Both the position numbers and the translations under genes were made by a program. Positions 25,816 to 33,458 of a stretch of DNA of 64,000 nucleotides are shown piece by piece (positions within the stretch are counted from its first letter, which is position 1; every line of letters begins with the position of its first letter). The notes beneath the pieces were generated by a model that worked only from the letters and a program-made list of their open reading frames with translations, made no database searches and was not told the DNA's origin. The stretch comes from Deltaproteobacteria bacterium (GTDB lineage Bacteria; JAEEML01): the NCBI GenBank assembly GCA_016283195.1, contig JAEEML010000167.1:1-64000 (forward strand). Direction: 5' to 3'.

Positions 25816-27315
25816 ATGAGAGTCGTATGTGAAGAATGCAATGCCCAGTATCAAGTTGCCGATGAAAAAATTGGCGAGCACGGTGCAAAAATTACCTGCA
25901 AAAAATGCGGGCACACCATAATTGTTAAGCCGACTTCCGGTGAAGCCGGTGATGATCTTTCTTTTACCGATGCCACAGAGGCGGATGCCGGTGAAGCAGC
26001 AAGTGAAGCCGCTCCTGCGGGTGAATGGTATGCTTCTCTGCTTAATAATCAGCAGGTTGGCCCCATTACAATTGAAGAACTTGAAGCCCACTGGGACACC
26101 ATGGAACTAAATGATGATTCCTTGTGCTGGAAAGCCGGTATGGGTGATTGGATGCCCTTGGCCGAGATTCCGGAACTGGCTTTTCTGGTTATTCGTAAAC
26201 CGCATCCCAAGGCCAGTGCCGAAAGTGCTCCGGCGGCCGCCGCACCGGCAGCTGCCGCGCAGTCTGGTGAGTGGGAGAGTGGCTTTTCAGCTCCCGCCGG
26301 CGGTGACAATGTTGATTGGAAACCTTCTGGCGCTTCTGATTTAGCCTCTTTGGTGAAAGAAGAAGTTGAAGCCTCAAAACGCGCCGAGGAAGAAGCGAAA
26401 AAGGCGGCTGAGGCCGCAGCTACACCGGCGGCTCCTGCCGGTCTTGCCGGTCTCTTTGGTGAGGGCGGCGGTGAAGGTGAAGCAGCTGCAGCTGCCGGTA
26501 ACAGTGCCGCAGACCCCTTTGCCGCTCCGGCCAATGACCCCTTTGCTCAAAAGCCGCAATCGGCTCAGGCTTATAATAATTACGGCGGCTATCCACCGCC
26601 CAGCTCCGGCGGCAATAAAGGGCTGATGATTGTCATTATTGTTCTCCTGGTGGCTGTTTTGGGCGGCGTTGGCTTTGTTTATTGGAATTCTACCCAAAAA
26701 CCGGCTACTCCGGCTACTCCGCCGCAGACCGTGGCTCAGGCTCCGGCTCAACCTGCTGCCCAGCCGGCTCAGCCAGCTCCGACTCAGCCGGCGGCTGCTC
26801 AGCCCGTTCCGGCTCCGGCTGATACCCAAGCTGCTGCTCCTGTCGCCGACAAACAGCATGATACTGCCAAAGACAAATCAAGCACTAAGACAACTACCAA
26901 GACAACGACCAAAAAAGATCCCAAGCCGGCAACCAGAGAAAAAGAGAATAAGCCGGCTCCTGCTCCGGTTAAAGAGAATAAGCCGGCTCCTGCTCCTGCC
27001 GCTGCTTCCTGTGATAAACAAAGGCCTGAAGGTGCAGATATTCAAAACGTGGTTAAAGCTAAATTGCCTGTGGCTCTTAAGTCTTGTTTGCCGGCGGCCA
27101 AACAGCGCGGCGAAATCAGCTCTGCCTTCACTCTGGATATTGGCTTTACCGTTGAAAAGAGCGGCAAACTGAGCTCTCCGCAAGTTCGCCCGGCAGATAT
27201 AGCCTCCACCGGTTTTGCCGAGTGTTTAAAGAATCAAATGCGCACCTGGCGCTTCCCCTCCTTCTGTGAAGGCAGCGCCGTTCCGGTTAAATCCATCAAA
27301 GTACCGATCAAGTAA
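25816..27315 (+). CDS. AgmX/GltJ-like envelope protein (zinc ribbon, GYF, TonB-like)
   Basis: A 499-residue single-pass membrane protein with four parts. Residues 1-38 form an MJ0042 zinc ribbon (Cys5, 8, 28, 31). Residues 70-118 form a GYF_2 domain (GEWYASLLNNQQVGPITIEE). A long Ala/Pro/Glu linker follows, with a membrane helix near 270-290 (GLMIVIIVLLVAVLGGVGF). A Pro/Ala/Lys-rich periplasmic spacer leads to a C-terminal AgmX/PglI-type domain (about 395-499). Myxococcus AgmX/GltJ shares this layout and couples a Ras-like GTPase to gliding motility. Outside gliding bacteria the role is unknown, and no other gliding genes lie here. A promoter-like TTGACA sits at 25669-25674. Confidence 0.85.
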   Translation: MRVVCEECNAQYQVADEKIGEHGAKITCKKCGHTIIVKPTSGEAGDDLSFTDATEADAGEAASEAAPAGEWYASLLNNQQVGPITIEELEAHWDTMELNDDSLCWKAGMGDWMPLAEIPELAFLVIRKPHPKASAESAPAAAAPAAAAQSGEWESGFSAPAGGDNVDWKPSGASDLASLVKEEVEASKRAEEEAKKAAEAAATPAAPAGLAGLFGEGGGEGEAAAAAGNSAADPFAAPANDPFAQKPQSAQAYNNYGGYPPPSSGGNKGLMIVIIVLLVAVLGGVGFVYWNSTQKPATPATPPQTVAQAPAQPAAQPAQPAPTQPAAAQPVPAPADTQAAAPVADKQHDTAKDKSSTKTTTKTTTKKDPKPATREKENKPAPAPVKENKPAPAPAAASCDKQRPEGADIQNVVKAKLPVALKSCLPAAKQRGEISSAFTLDIGFTVEKSGKLSSPQVRPADIASTGFAECLKNQMRTWRFPSFCEGSAVPVKSIKVPIK

Positions 27316-27390
27316 TAACTATAGCCTTCTGCCTCTCCCACTTTTCTCAAGATAATTCTTATTTAGCCAGTCTGCCAGGTAATTCGCTAG

Positions 27391-29010
27391 TTAGCCCAAA
27401 TAGCCAAATCTTTTTAGTTGCGCCGTGATAGCAGCTTCCTGCTCTTTTGATGCTGCCGCACCGGCTAACTCCTGCCGCTGCGGCGGATCCATGGCAATAT
27501 CCAGTAATTCGCCGATTTTTTTATAAAGATCGCTGGCAGCTATAGGCGCTATGGGGCCTATGGCTATGTCTTTATCATATATCCAGCAAATGCCGCCGCC
27601 GCGGTGGACGCCGGGCATACCAAAACCTTTCCCGGCAGCGCTTTTATTGTAGCTGAAAACCGGTCCGCCAGGGCTGGAAGGAGCGCAGGAAAGGCGGTAG
27701 CCGGCATTATCAATATTATATGGCAGGTAAAAATCGGGGCATGTGGAGGCAGGGGAGCCGGCAAGTTCCTCTTTAGCTATCGGAGGGCAGAAGGCTGGCT
27801 GGCCGGTTAGAGGATTTCGCACATCGGCCAAAAGCGCTTTTAGCCGCTCTTGCAACTTTGGTAGCTCCCGGCGCGTGACGCTGCCCACAGGATCGCGCCC
27901 GGCCAGGTTTATAAAGAGAGCTGGGGAAGCGTCTATCTCCTGGGCCCAAACTTGGGTGTTTTTAAAATCTATGGGGCTCTTAGTAAAAGAAGAGGCCACA
28001 GCAGAGAGCAATTTGGGATTGAAATCCAGGCCGTAAGCGGCGATTTTTAGCGCCTCGGGAATTTTCCTAAGCACTTTTTCGGCCAGATTCAGCGGCGTTA
28101 TTTTTGCGCCCTTAGCCGGTAGATATTTTAAAAGACCGGCCCTTTCCAGCAGATTATTGAGGTGCAAAACCGTGCCGTTGCTGCCGCCCATGCCGTGGTC
28201 CGAAAGAATAATAATTTTGGTCTCCTGGCCGACAAGTTCTAAAATTTTAGCAACAAAATTATCAAGCATTTTATATACTTGCGCTAGATGATCGCCGGCT
28301 GGCATTTTGGGCGGATGGAGCGGGGAATTTTGATCGCTAAGGTGCCAAAGGTGGTGGGCAGCTGTATCGGCTGTTTGCAGATGAAAAGCAAAAAGATCCC
28401 AATTTTTTTGCCGCAGAAGATGTGTAATTATGTGCTCTTTTTGCTTTAAATCATTTTTTAGCTTAAAGAGGAGCATTTGCGCCATAGCCGCACTGTTGCC
28501 AATAGGCAAAAACTCATTTACCACATTGTAATTCCATCCGCCTAATTTGTGAATATAATTGGCAAATTCTTTTGATGAAAAAGCATTTTCTCCGGCACTT
28601 TGCGTCCAGGGAGCATCAAAACCGCTAAGCATGGAAAGAGTTGGTGCCTTTTCGGCCGGGTAAGTGCCGGGAAAGCCAAGAGCGGCCACATTAAGGCCTC
28701 TATTTGCCAGCTGCTGGAAAATAGTTGGTACGCCGCGTTCCAGGGCTGTGCATGGCGTCAGCGTGTAGCTGTTATTTTTGCGCGATAGCAGGTCTATAAG
28801 GCCATGCTCGGCTGGCAAAAGGCCGGTAAAGTAACTGCTCCAGATAGCCGGGGAGACAGCCGGCAAAGTGGGTAAAAAGGTAGTATAAGCCGCTTTTTGC
28901 CTAAAAGCTGCCAGCACCGGGCAAAGGCCACTCGTAAAATATTTTTGCAAGAGGAGCGGATCCAGGCCGTCCAGGCCGATGATGAGCAGCTTAACTTTGG
29001 CTTTGGGCAA
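27391..29010 (-). CDS. Alkaline-phosphatase-superfamily phosphodiesterase
   Basis: A 539-residue protein of the type I phosphodiesterase/nucleotide pyrophosphatase group. It begins directly with the first metal motif (LLIIGLDGLDP). The likely nucleophile region is PAVSPAIWSSYFTG, and the remaining metal sites are HLQTADTAAHHLW and ILSDHGMGG. No signal peptide or membrane helix is present, so it is probably cytoplasmic. The start codon is TTG, directly following the upstream TAA; GGAGG seven bases before it decides the start. Relatives act on nucleotides, phospholipids or phosphonates, and the substrate is unknown. Confidence 0.85.
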   Translation of the reverse strand: MPKAKVKLLIIGLDGLDPLLLQKYFTSGLCPVLAAFRQKAAYTTFLPTLPAVSPAIWSSYFTGLLPAEHGLIDLLSRKNNSYTLTPCTALERGVPTIFQQLANRGLNVAALGFPGTYPAEKAPTLSMLSGFDAPWTQSAGENAFSSKEFANYIHKLGGWNYNVVNEFLPIGNSAAMAQMLLFKLKNDLKQKEHIITHLLRQKNWDLFAFHLQTADTAAHHLWHLSDQNSPLHPPKMPAGDHLAQVYKMLDNFVAKILELVGQETKIIILSDHGMGGSNGTVLHLNNLLERAGLLKYLPAKGAKITPLNLAEKVLRKIPEALKIAAYGLDFNPKLLSAVASSFTKSPIDFKNTQVWAQEIDASPALFINLAGRDPVGSVTRRELPKLQERLKALLADVRNPLTGQPAFCPPIAKEELAGSPASTCPDFYLPYNIDNAGYRLSCAPSSPGGPVFSYNKSAAGKGFGMPGVHRGGGICWIYDKDIAIGPIAPIAASDLYKKIGELLDIAMDPPQRQELAGAAASKEQEAAITAQLKRFGYLG

Positions 29011-30144
29011 TTATCTGCCTCCGCGCCGGCCGGTAGAGTGCTGATTTGGCCTTTGATTGGGCCCGGAGCGGCGAGCACTGCCAGCGGAACGGCGAGAGTT
29101 GTTATCTGAGCGCCTGTTGTTGTTATCCCGGCTTTGCCGGCTGGCATATTGCGAGCGCCGGCCGCTACGTTCTTCTTGGCGTTTGCCCATTCCGCGCGGT
29201 GTTTCGCCGGCGCTATGCGAGCTTTGTCTTGCGCTTCTTGGCTCATCTTTGCGGCGCGGCTTATGCTCACTTTGGCTACTTGGGCCATTTTTATGCGCAG
29301 CGGAGAATGAGCGCGCTTCTTGGCCTGGAGCGGCGGTAAAGTGGCGCTTTGGTGCTCTTTTGCCGCCTTTAGCGAGGCCGTTTTTGGCAATTTCCTTGAG
29401 CTTTTCTACCTCGGCCGGTGCCAGATGGCGCCAGTGTCCGGGCTCTAAATCGTCTATAGTGAGATTGGCATAAGCTACGCGGATGAGATGAATAACAAAA
29501 TGGCCGATAGCCTGGCACATGCGCTTTACTTGGTGGTGCCGCCCCTCATGAATAGTAATTCTAAGCCAGGAGTTGCTGCTGCCAAGCTTGATTACTTCCA
29601 CCTCGGCGGGGGCAGTGGCCGGTTCCAGGCCGCCGTTCATATCAGGCAGGCGTACTCCGCGGCGCAGGCGATCTAGCTCTTCTTCGGTGGCCTGGCCTTT
29701 GATTTTCACCTCATAAACTTTGGGCACATTGTGGCGCGGATGCATGAGCATGTGGGCCAATTCGCCGTCGTTAGTGAGAATGAGCGCCCCTTCGGCGTCA
29801 AAATCGAGGCGGCCCACCGGGTAAAGGCGGGGCAGGTCGGCCGGGCCTTTGCCTTTGCCGGCTACCATGTCCAAAAGCTCCAGCACTGTGCGGCGGCCCA
29901 GGGGATCATCCACTGTGGTTACCACATTTTGCGGCTTATTTATGAGAATATAAACCTGCTGTTCGGAATTTAAGCGCCCATGCCCGCGTAGTTCAATAAT
30001 ATCTACCTCGGGATCGGCTTTGGTGCCCAAAGTAGTCACCACCTGACCGTTGACGGTTACCGCCCGGTCTAAAATAAGTTGTTCGGCATCGCGGCGAGAG
30101 CAAATCCCCGCAGCGGCTATAATCTTTTGTAATCTTTCTTGCAT
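29011..30144 (-). CDS. RluB/RsuA-family pseudouridine synthase with basic tail
   Basis: A 377-residue enzyme: S4 RNA-binding domain at 1-60 (ERLQKIIAAAGICSRRDAEQ), then the RsuA/RluB catalytic domain with the GRLD motif (VGRLDFDAEGALILT), where the Asp starts the isomerisation. The substrate is probably 23S rRNA U2605 (RluB), but RluE/RluF/RsuA cannot be excluded. Residues from about 250 onward are a disordered tail rich in Arg, Ser, Asn and Gly. The ATG at 30144 is chosen because GGGAG lies six bases upstream; a frame extending upstream has no such site. Confidence 0.9.
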   Translation of the reverse strand: MQERLQKIIAAAGICSRRDAEQLILDRAVTVNGQVVTTLGTKADPEVDIIELRGHGRLNSEQQVYILINKPQNVVTTVDDPLGRRTVLELLDMVAGKGKGPADLPRLYPVGRLDFDAEGALILTNDGELAHMLMHPRHNVPKVYEVKIKGQATEEELDRLRRGVRLPDMNGGLEPATAPAEVEVIKLGSSNSWLRITIHEGRHHQVKRMCQAIGHFVIHLIRVAYANLTIDDLEPGHWRHLAPAEVEKLKEIAKNGLAKGGKRAPKRHFTAAPGQEARSFSAAHKNGPSSQSEHKPRRKDEPRSARQSSHSAGETPRGMGKRQEERSGRRSQYASRQSRDNNNRRSDNNSRRSAGSARRSGPNQRPNQHSTGRRGGR

Positions 30145-30201
30145 AAAAAGCTCCCGGAGCCAGTGGCTCACATTTCCGGCGCAATATAGTCAATAATTTG
30201 T

Positions 30202-30582
30202 TTAATTGGTAGAATTTTCGTCTCCCGCCAGGGTTATTTGCATCTTGGCCTTTAGCTCATCCCCAGATTTTAAAGTGGCTTTAATGGCGTAAAGGCCGTC
30301 ATCATCTTTAATATTAAAAGCGATGATAACTATTTCGTCCGGTAAAACCAAACTCTTGAATTTTACCTGCTTTATCCCCTTTATGGTAACTTTTTTACCA
30401 AGTGCCAGAGCGGCTGCCTGGCGCAGTGCTTCGATAAGTACTACTCCGGGCACAATGGCTTTTTGCGGAAAGTGCCCTTTAAAAAGCCCGGCTGAAGCAG
30501 GTAGGGAAAAAAGCGCCTCGTATGAAGAGGGCGCCACCTCTTTTAATTTATCTTTTTCGATGAGATTATCTAATTCAGTCAT
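30202..30582 (-). CDS. FabZ-like hydroxyacyl-ACP dehydratase (hotdog fold)
   Basis: A 126-residue hotdog-fold protein with the dehydratase signature GHFPQKAIVPGVVLIEAL, in which His37 and Glu51 are the catalytic pair. It is shorter and more diverged than a housekeeping FabZ, which is usually 140-150 residues and lies in the lpxD-fabZ-lpxA cluster. A specialised role is therefore likely, for example in arylpolyene- or polyketide-type chain building. It sits between a small lipoprotein and a pseudouridine synthase gene. Confidence 0.8.
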   Translation of the reverse strand: MTELDNLIEKDKLKEVAPSSYEALFSLPASAGLFKGHFPQKAIVPGVVLIEALRQAAALALGKKVTIKGIKQVKFKSLVLPDEIVIIAFNIKDDDGLYAIKATLKSGDELKAKMQITLAGDENSTN

Positions 30583-30590
30583 AATATGCT

Positions 30591-31052
30591 CTAAAGATTA
30601 AAAAGATTTTGGGCTTGTGCTTCCGGCAAAAGGCGCTCACTCAGTTTATTTAATTCTAAGAGAGTGCTATTTTCCGGCAAATTAATGGCAATTTGTTCGG
30701 GAATAATGGCGGCGCTCAGGTGGCGTGACAGCTCCTCCGCTAAAGCCTCCAAAATTTTTCCAGATAATGGTGCCGGCTTGGTTATGATAGCTAACTTGCC
30801 GTTTATAAAGGCTATATCAACAGCTGTAGTGCCCCAGTCGGCCTTTAAGAGCAGCCGCCAGTCTGCGCTATCACAAGTGGCCAGCAAAGCGCTGTATTGC
30901 GCTTCATAAGTATTTTGTTGCCAAGCGGCTCTAGCGCTGATGAGCCGGCAATTATCAAGTTTTCTCGCTTTTTGCGCCACCTCCGTGTGGGCACAGCCGG
31001 CAATAAGCGGAGTAGCTAAAAAAACTAATAAAAAAACTAATTTATTAAACAT
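30591..31052 (-). CDS. Small lipoprotein, DUF3261-like
   Basis: A 153-residue lipoprotein: hydrophobic signal MFNKLVFLLVFLATPLIAGC with the lipidated cysteine at residue 20. The mature part is a short mixed alpha/beta domain (YSALLATCDSADWRLLLKADWG) that resembles DUF3261 lipoproteins. Such lipoproteins occur in arylpolyene clusters near hotdog dehydratases, as here, but no other members of such a cluster are present. Its start overlaps the end of the methyltransferase gene by eight bases. Confidence 0.7.
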   Translation of the reverse strand: MFNKLVFLLVFLATPLIAGCAHTEVAQKARKLDNCRLISARAAWQQNTYEAQYSALLATCDSADWRLLLKADWGTTAVDIAFINGKLAIITKPAPLSGKILEALAEELSRHLSAAIIPEQIAINLPENSTLLELNKLSERLLPEAQAQNLFNL

Positions 31053-31956
31053 TCATCTCTGCCTGTAGCAAGAGTTTTTCCAAAGTTAAGCAAGGCGAGC
31101 CCGCCAGCTCCCTGAGGCTTTTAAATTGCATCTCGGCTTCTAAGTCAAGCTCCCCGTTAAAACTAGCCTTAATAAGCGTATTTTTAGGAGAATTTTCCTC
31201 AGGCACAAACTCTATAGCCGTGCTTTTGTAGCCATTAATGCGCAGCAAAAGAAGGCGCAGGGCATCGGTAAAAGTAGCGGCACTTTGGCGCCTTAAGTGC
31301 GGTGTATTCATGAATACAGCCAGCGGGCCTGAGGCTTTTTCCAAGGCCTTTTTCTCCCAAAAAGCAGCCAGTTCGGCTTGGCAACAGGGGGCGGCGGCGA
31401 TAAAATCCGCTTTATTTTTTATGCCGTAAAAAAGAGCCCAATCGGTGGCTGTATTGCAAGCGTGAAGAGCCAGTAATACATTGATTTTTTGCGGAATCTC
31501 TGCTTCTTCCAGCTTTTGGCATTTAAAGGTTATAAGTTCGGAAAGCTCAAGCTGCGCCGCTCTTCTCTGGCACTGCTTTATCACCGGTTCATTAAAATCC
31601 AGGCCGATAATCTGCGCGTCGTGCTTTAGATAATGGCGGTAATACCAGGCCAAAAGAAGCGATAAATAAGAGCGGCCGCAGCCGCAATCAATAATAACAG
31701 GCTGGGCATATTTTTGATTGAGAGCCTGTAAATCGGGGAGAATCAGCCGCACCATTTGCGAAATTTGCCAAAATTTACGCATACTTTCCGGCGTCATCTC
31801 TCCATGCGCCTGCATGAGCCCCATAGCGCGCCAGAGCGGGGCATCATCCACGGGGTGGAGTAGCAGGCGGCGCCCTCCCAAAAGGTGGGCCTGACGTTCC
31901 GGCGTCCAAAACTCCGCAGCGCGCTTTTTTATTTCATTAAGCCATTCTGCTTGCAT
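31045..31956 (-). CDS. SAM-dependent methyltransferase (Methyltransf_32-like)
   Basis: A 303-residue Rossmann-fold methyltransferase. The glycine-rich SAM loop is IIDCGCGRSYLSLLLA. Then IIGLDFNEPVI (acidic residue binding the ribose) and a motif LALHACNTATDWAL follow, which together with a CC pair (AAPCCQ) is typical of the group related to METTL25/Methyltransf_32, thought to act on RNA. The open frame continues 99 codons upstream, but that part overlaps the divergent secreted-protein gene and its promoter, so the ATG at 31956 is used. It is the first gene of a five-gene operon. Confidence 0.82.
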   Translation of the reverse strand: MQAEWLNEIKKRAAEFWTPERQAHLLGGRRLLLHPVDDAPLWRAMGLMQAHGEMTPESMRKFWQISQMVRLILPDLQALNQKYAQPVIIDCGCGRSYLSLLLAWYYRHYLKHDAQIIGLDFNEPVIKQCQRRAAQLELSELITFKCQKLEEAEIPQKINVLLALHACNTATDWALFYGIKNKADFIAAAPCCQAELAAFWEKKALEKASGPLAVFMNTPHLRRQSAATFTDALRLLLLRINGYKSTAIEFVPEENSPKNTLIKASFNGELDLEAEMQFKSLRELAGSPCLTLEKLLLQAEMNV

Positions 31957-31986
31957 CGCTTTAATCTCAAAAAGGGGCTTTATTCC

Positions 31987-32021
31987 CCCAAAATTATGGG
32001 CTATACTACCCAAATTGTGGG
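31987..32021. promoter_or_regulatory. Paired inverted repeats around a -10 box
   Basis: Two similar palindromes, CCCAAAATTATGGG (31987-32000) and CCCAAATTGTGGG (32009-32021), are 22 bases apart, about two helical turns. Between them lies TATACT (32002-32007), a good -10 box for the secreted-protein gene at 32042. This is the geometry expected for a dimeric repressor binding cooperatively across a promoter. It also lies just upstream of the divergent methyltransferase operon. The regulator is unknown. Confidence 0.45.
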
Positions 32022-32041
32022 CTTTTCCAAGGAGAAAACGC

Positions 32042-32503
32042 ATGAAAAACAAAATAACTACTCTGCTGGCAGCCATAGCATTAACAATTTCTTTGGGTGC
32101 CGGTAGCGCTGTTGCCGCCCCCAAAGCCGCTGCTGCTGCCAAGGCCGAAGCCGGGAAAAATGCCAAGGAGTTCAAGGGAAATATTGTAGGCACATACACG
32201 GTTACCGGCAATACCCCTGGGCAAAATGGCCAATATACCGGCAAAGTGGTCATTAAAAAAACCGATGATACTTATCAAGTTAGTTGGACGCTTGGCGAAG
32301 AGAGCAATTTTGGCACCGGCCTTTTAAATGGCGATACCTTTGCTGTGGCTTACACTAACAGCAAAGGCAGCTTTTTTGGCCTGGTGCTTTACAAAGTGAG
32401 CCCGGATGGCCGCACTATGGAAGGCATGTGGACTATGGCCGGAGCTAATCTCTTTGGCACCGAAAAGCTGGTAAAAGAGCTGCCCGGAGCGACCGGACTT
32501 TAA
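32042..32503 (+). CDS. Small secreted protein of unknown function
   Basis: A 153-residue protein with a standard signal peptide (MKNKITTLLAAIALTISLGA, cleavage after AVA near residue 26), an Ala/Lys-rich stretch, and one beta-rich domain (GTYTVTGNTPGQNGQYTGKV, GLVLYKVSPDGRTMEGMW). The domain resembles small fibronectin- or lipocalin-like secreted domains, but no family was assigned. AAGGAG lies seven bases before the ATG. Its stop overlaps the miaA start (TAATG), so miaA is probably translated from the same message. Paired inverted repeats overlap its promoter. Confidence 0.8.
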   Translation: MKNKITTLLAAIALTISLGAGSAVAAPKAAAAAKAEAGKNAKEFKGNIVGTYTVTGNTPGQNGQYTGKVVIKKTDDTYQVSWTLGEESNFGTGLLNGDTFAVAYTNSKGSFFGLVLYKVSPDGRTMEGMWTMAGANLFGTEKLVKELPGATGL

Positions 32504-33426
32504 TGGCTCTCCCCAAAGTTATTGCTATTGTCGGCCCGACATCCATCGGCAAAACGGCAGCTGCTATTGATTTAGCCGAAAAATATAACGGCGAGGTGGT
32601 TACCTGCGATTCGGTGCAGGTTTATGCCCAAATGGATATCGGCAGTGCCAAGCCCACTATAGAAGAGCGCCGCGGTATTCCCCACCACATGATTGACCTG
32701 GTGCCGGCCGGCGGCGAGTATAATGCCGCCCAATATGCCGTAGATGCCGCTAAAGTAATAAAAGATATCTTGGCGCGCGGTAAATGGCCGATTATTGCTG
32801 GCGGCACCGGCCTCTTTTTGCGCACTTTATTGCACGGCATTATCGAGGCTCCGGAGGCCGACCAGGCCCTGCGCGCCGAGCTGGAAAATGCCGAAAAGGC
32901 GGAGCCGGGCTATTTGCGTCGCCGTCTTATGGAGCTGGATCCGCCAAGTGCCGAAACGATAATCGGCAATAATATCCCGCGCTTAATTCGCTCTATTGAA
33001 ATAACGCTCTTAAGCGGCAAGCCGGCGAGTCTATGGCGAGCTGAGCACGCTTTTAAGGAAGAGCCCTTTCCCGGGACGCCGGTGATTATGCTCGATGCCG
33101 AGAGCACCTGGCTGCATGAGCGGCTGACTAAACGGGAGCAGGGCATGGTAGATAGCGGCCTGCGCGAAGAAATACAAAATCTCTGGCAGGCCGGGGTTTC
33201 TCCAGAGTGGCGGGTGTGGAATGCGCTCACCTATCGCCAGGCTTGCGATTATCTCAAAGGCAAAATCAAAAAAGAGGAGCTTTTACCGGCTCTCGTCAAT
33301 GCCAACTGGGCCTTCGTGCGCCGCCAGCGCACCTGGTTTCGCAAAGAGAAAAATGTCATCCACATCGACGTTACCGGCCGGCCGGAGCAGGCAGCGCGGC
33401 TCATTGCGGAAGCGGTATCGCTGTAA
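32503..33426 (+). CDS. miaA: tRNA dimethylallyltransferase
   Basis: A 307-residue MiaA that transfers a dimethylallyl group to A37 of tRNAs reading UNN codons. It has the P-loop GPTSIGKT, DSVQVYAQMDIGSAKP, GIPHHMIDL, the substrate motif IIAGGTGLFLRTLL and WNALTYRQ. Length is normal. The start codon overlaps the stop of the upstream gene. There is no miaB or hfq next to it. Confidence 0.96.
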   Translation: MALPKVIAIVGPTSIGKTAAAIDLAEKYNGEVVTCDSVQVYAQMDIGSAKPTIEERRGIPHHMIDLVPAGGEYNAAQYAVDAAKVIKDILARGKWPIIAGGTGLFLRTLLHGIIEAPEADQALRAELENAEKAEPGYLRRRLMELDPPSAETIIGNNIPRLIRSIEITLLSGKPASLWRAEHAFKEEPFPGTPVIMLDAESTWLHERLTKREQGMVDSGLREEIQNLWQAGVSPEWRVWNALTYRQACDYLKGKIKKEELLPALVNANWAFVRRQRTWFRKEKNVIHIDVTGRPEQAARLIAEAVSL

Positions 33427-33458
33427 CTTTTTTAGCGGAAAATTATTGGAAATTTTAA

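Noticed and set aside
26049-26859. Long Arg/Ser- and Ala-rich antisense frames within the AgmX-like gene
   Set aside because: They are mirror images of its Ala/Pro/Glu-rich codons and have no ribosome-binding site or homology.
31957-32253. 99-codon N-terminal extension of the methyltransferase
   Set aside because: It is antisense to a gene with a good signal peptide, promoter and ribosome-binding site, and adds no domain; the methylase fold is complete without it.
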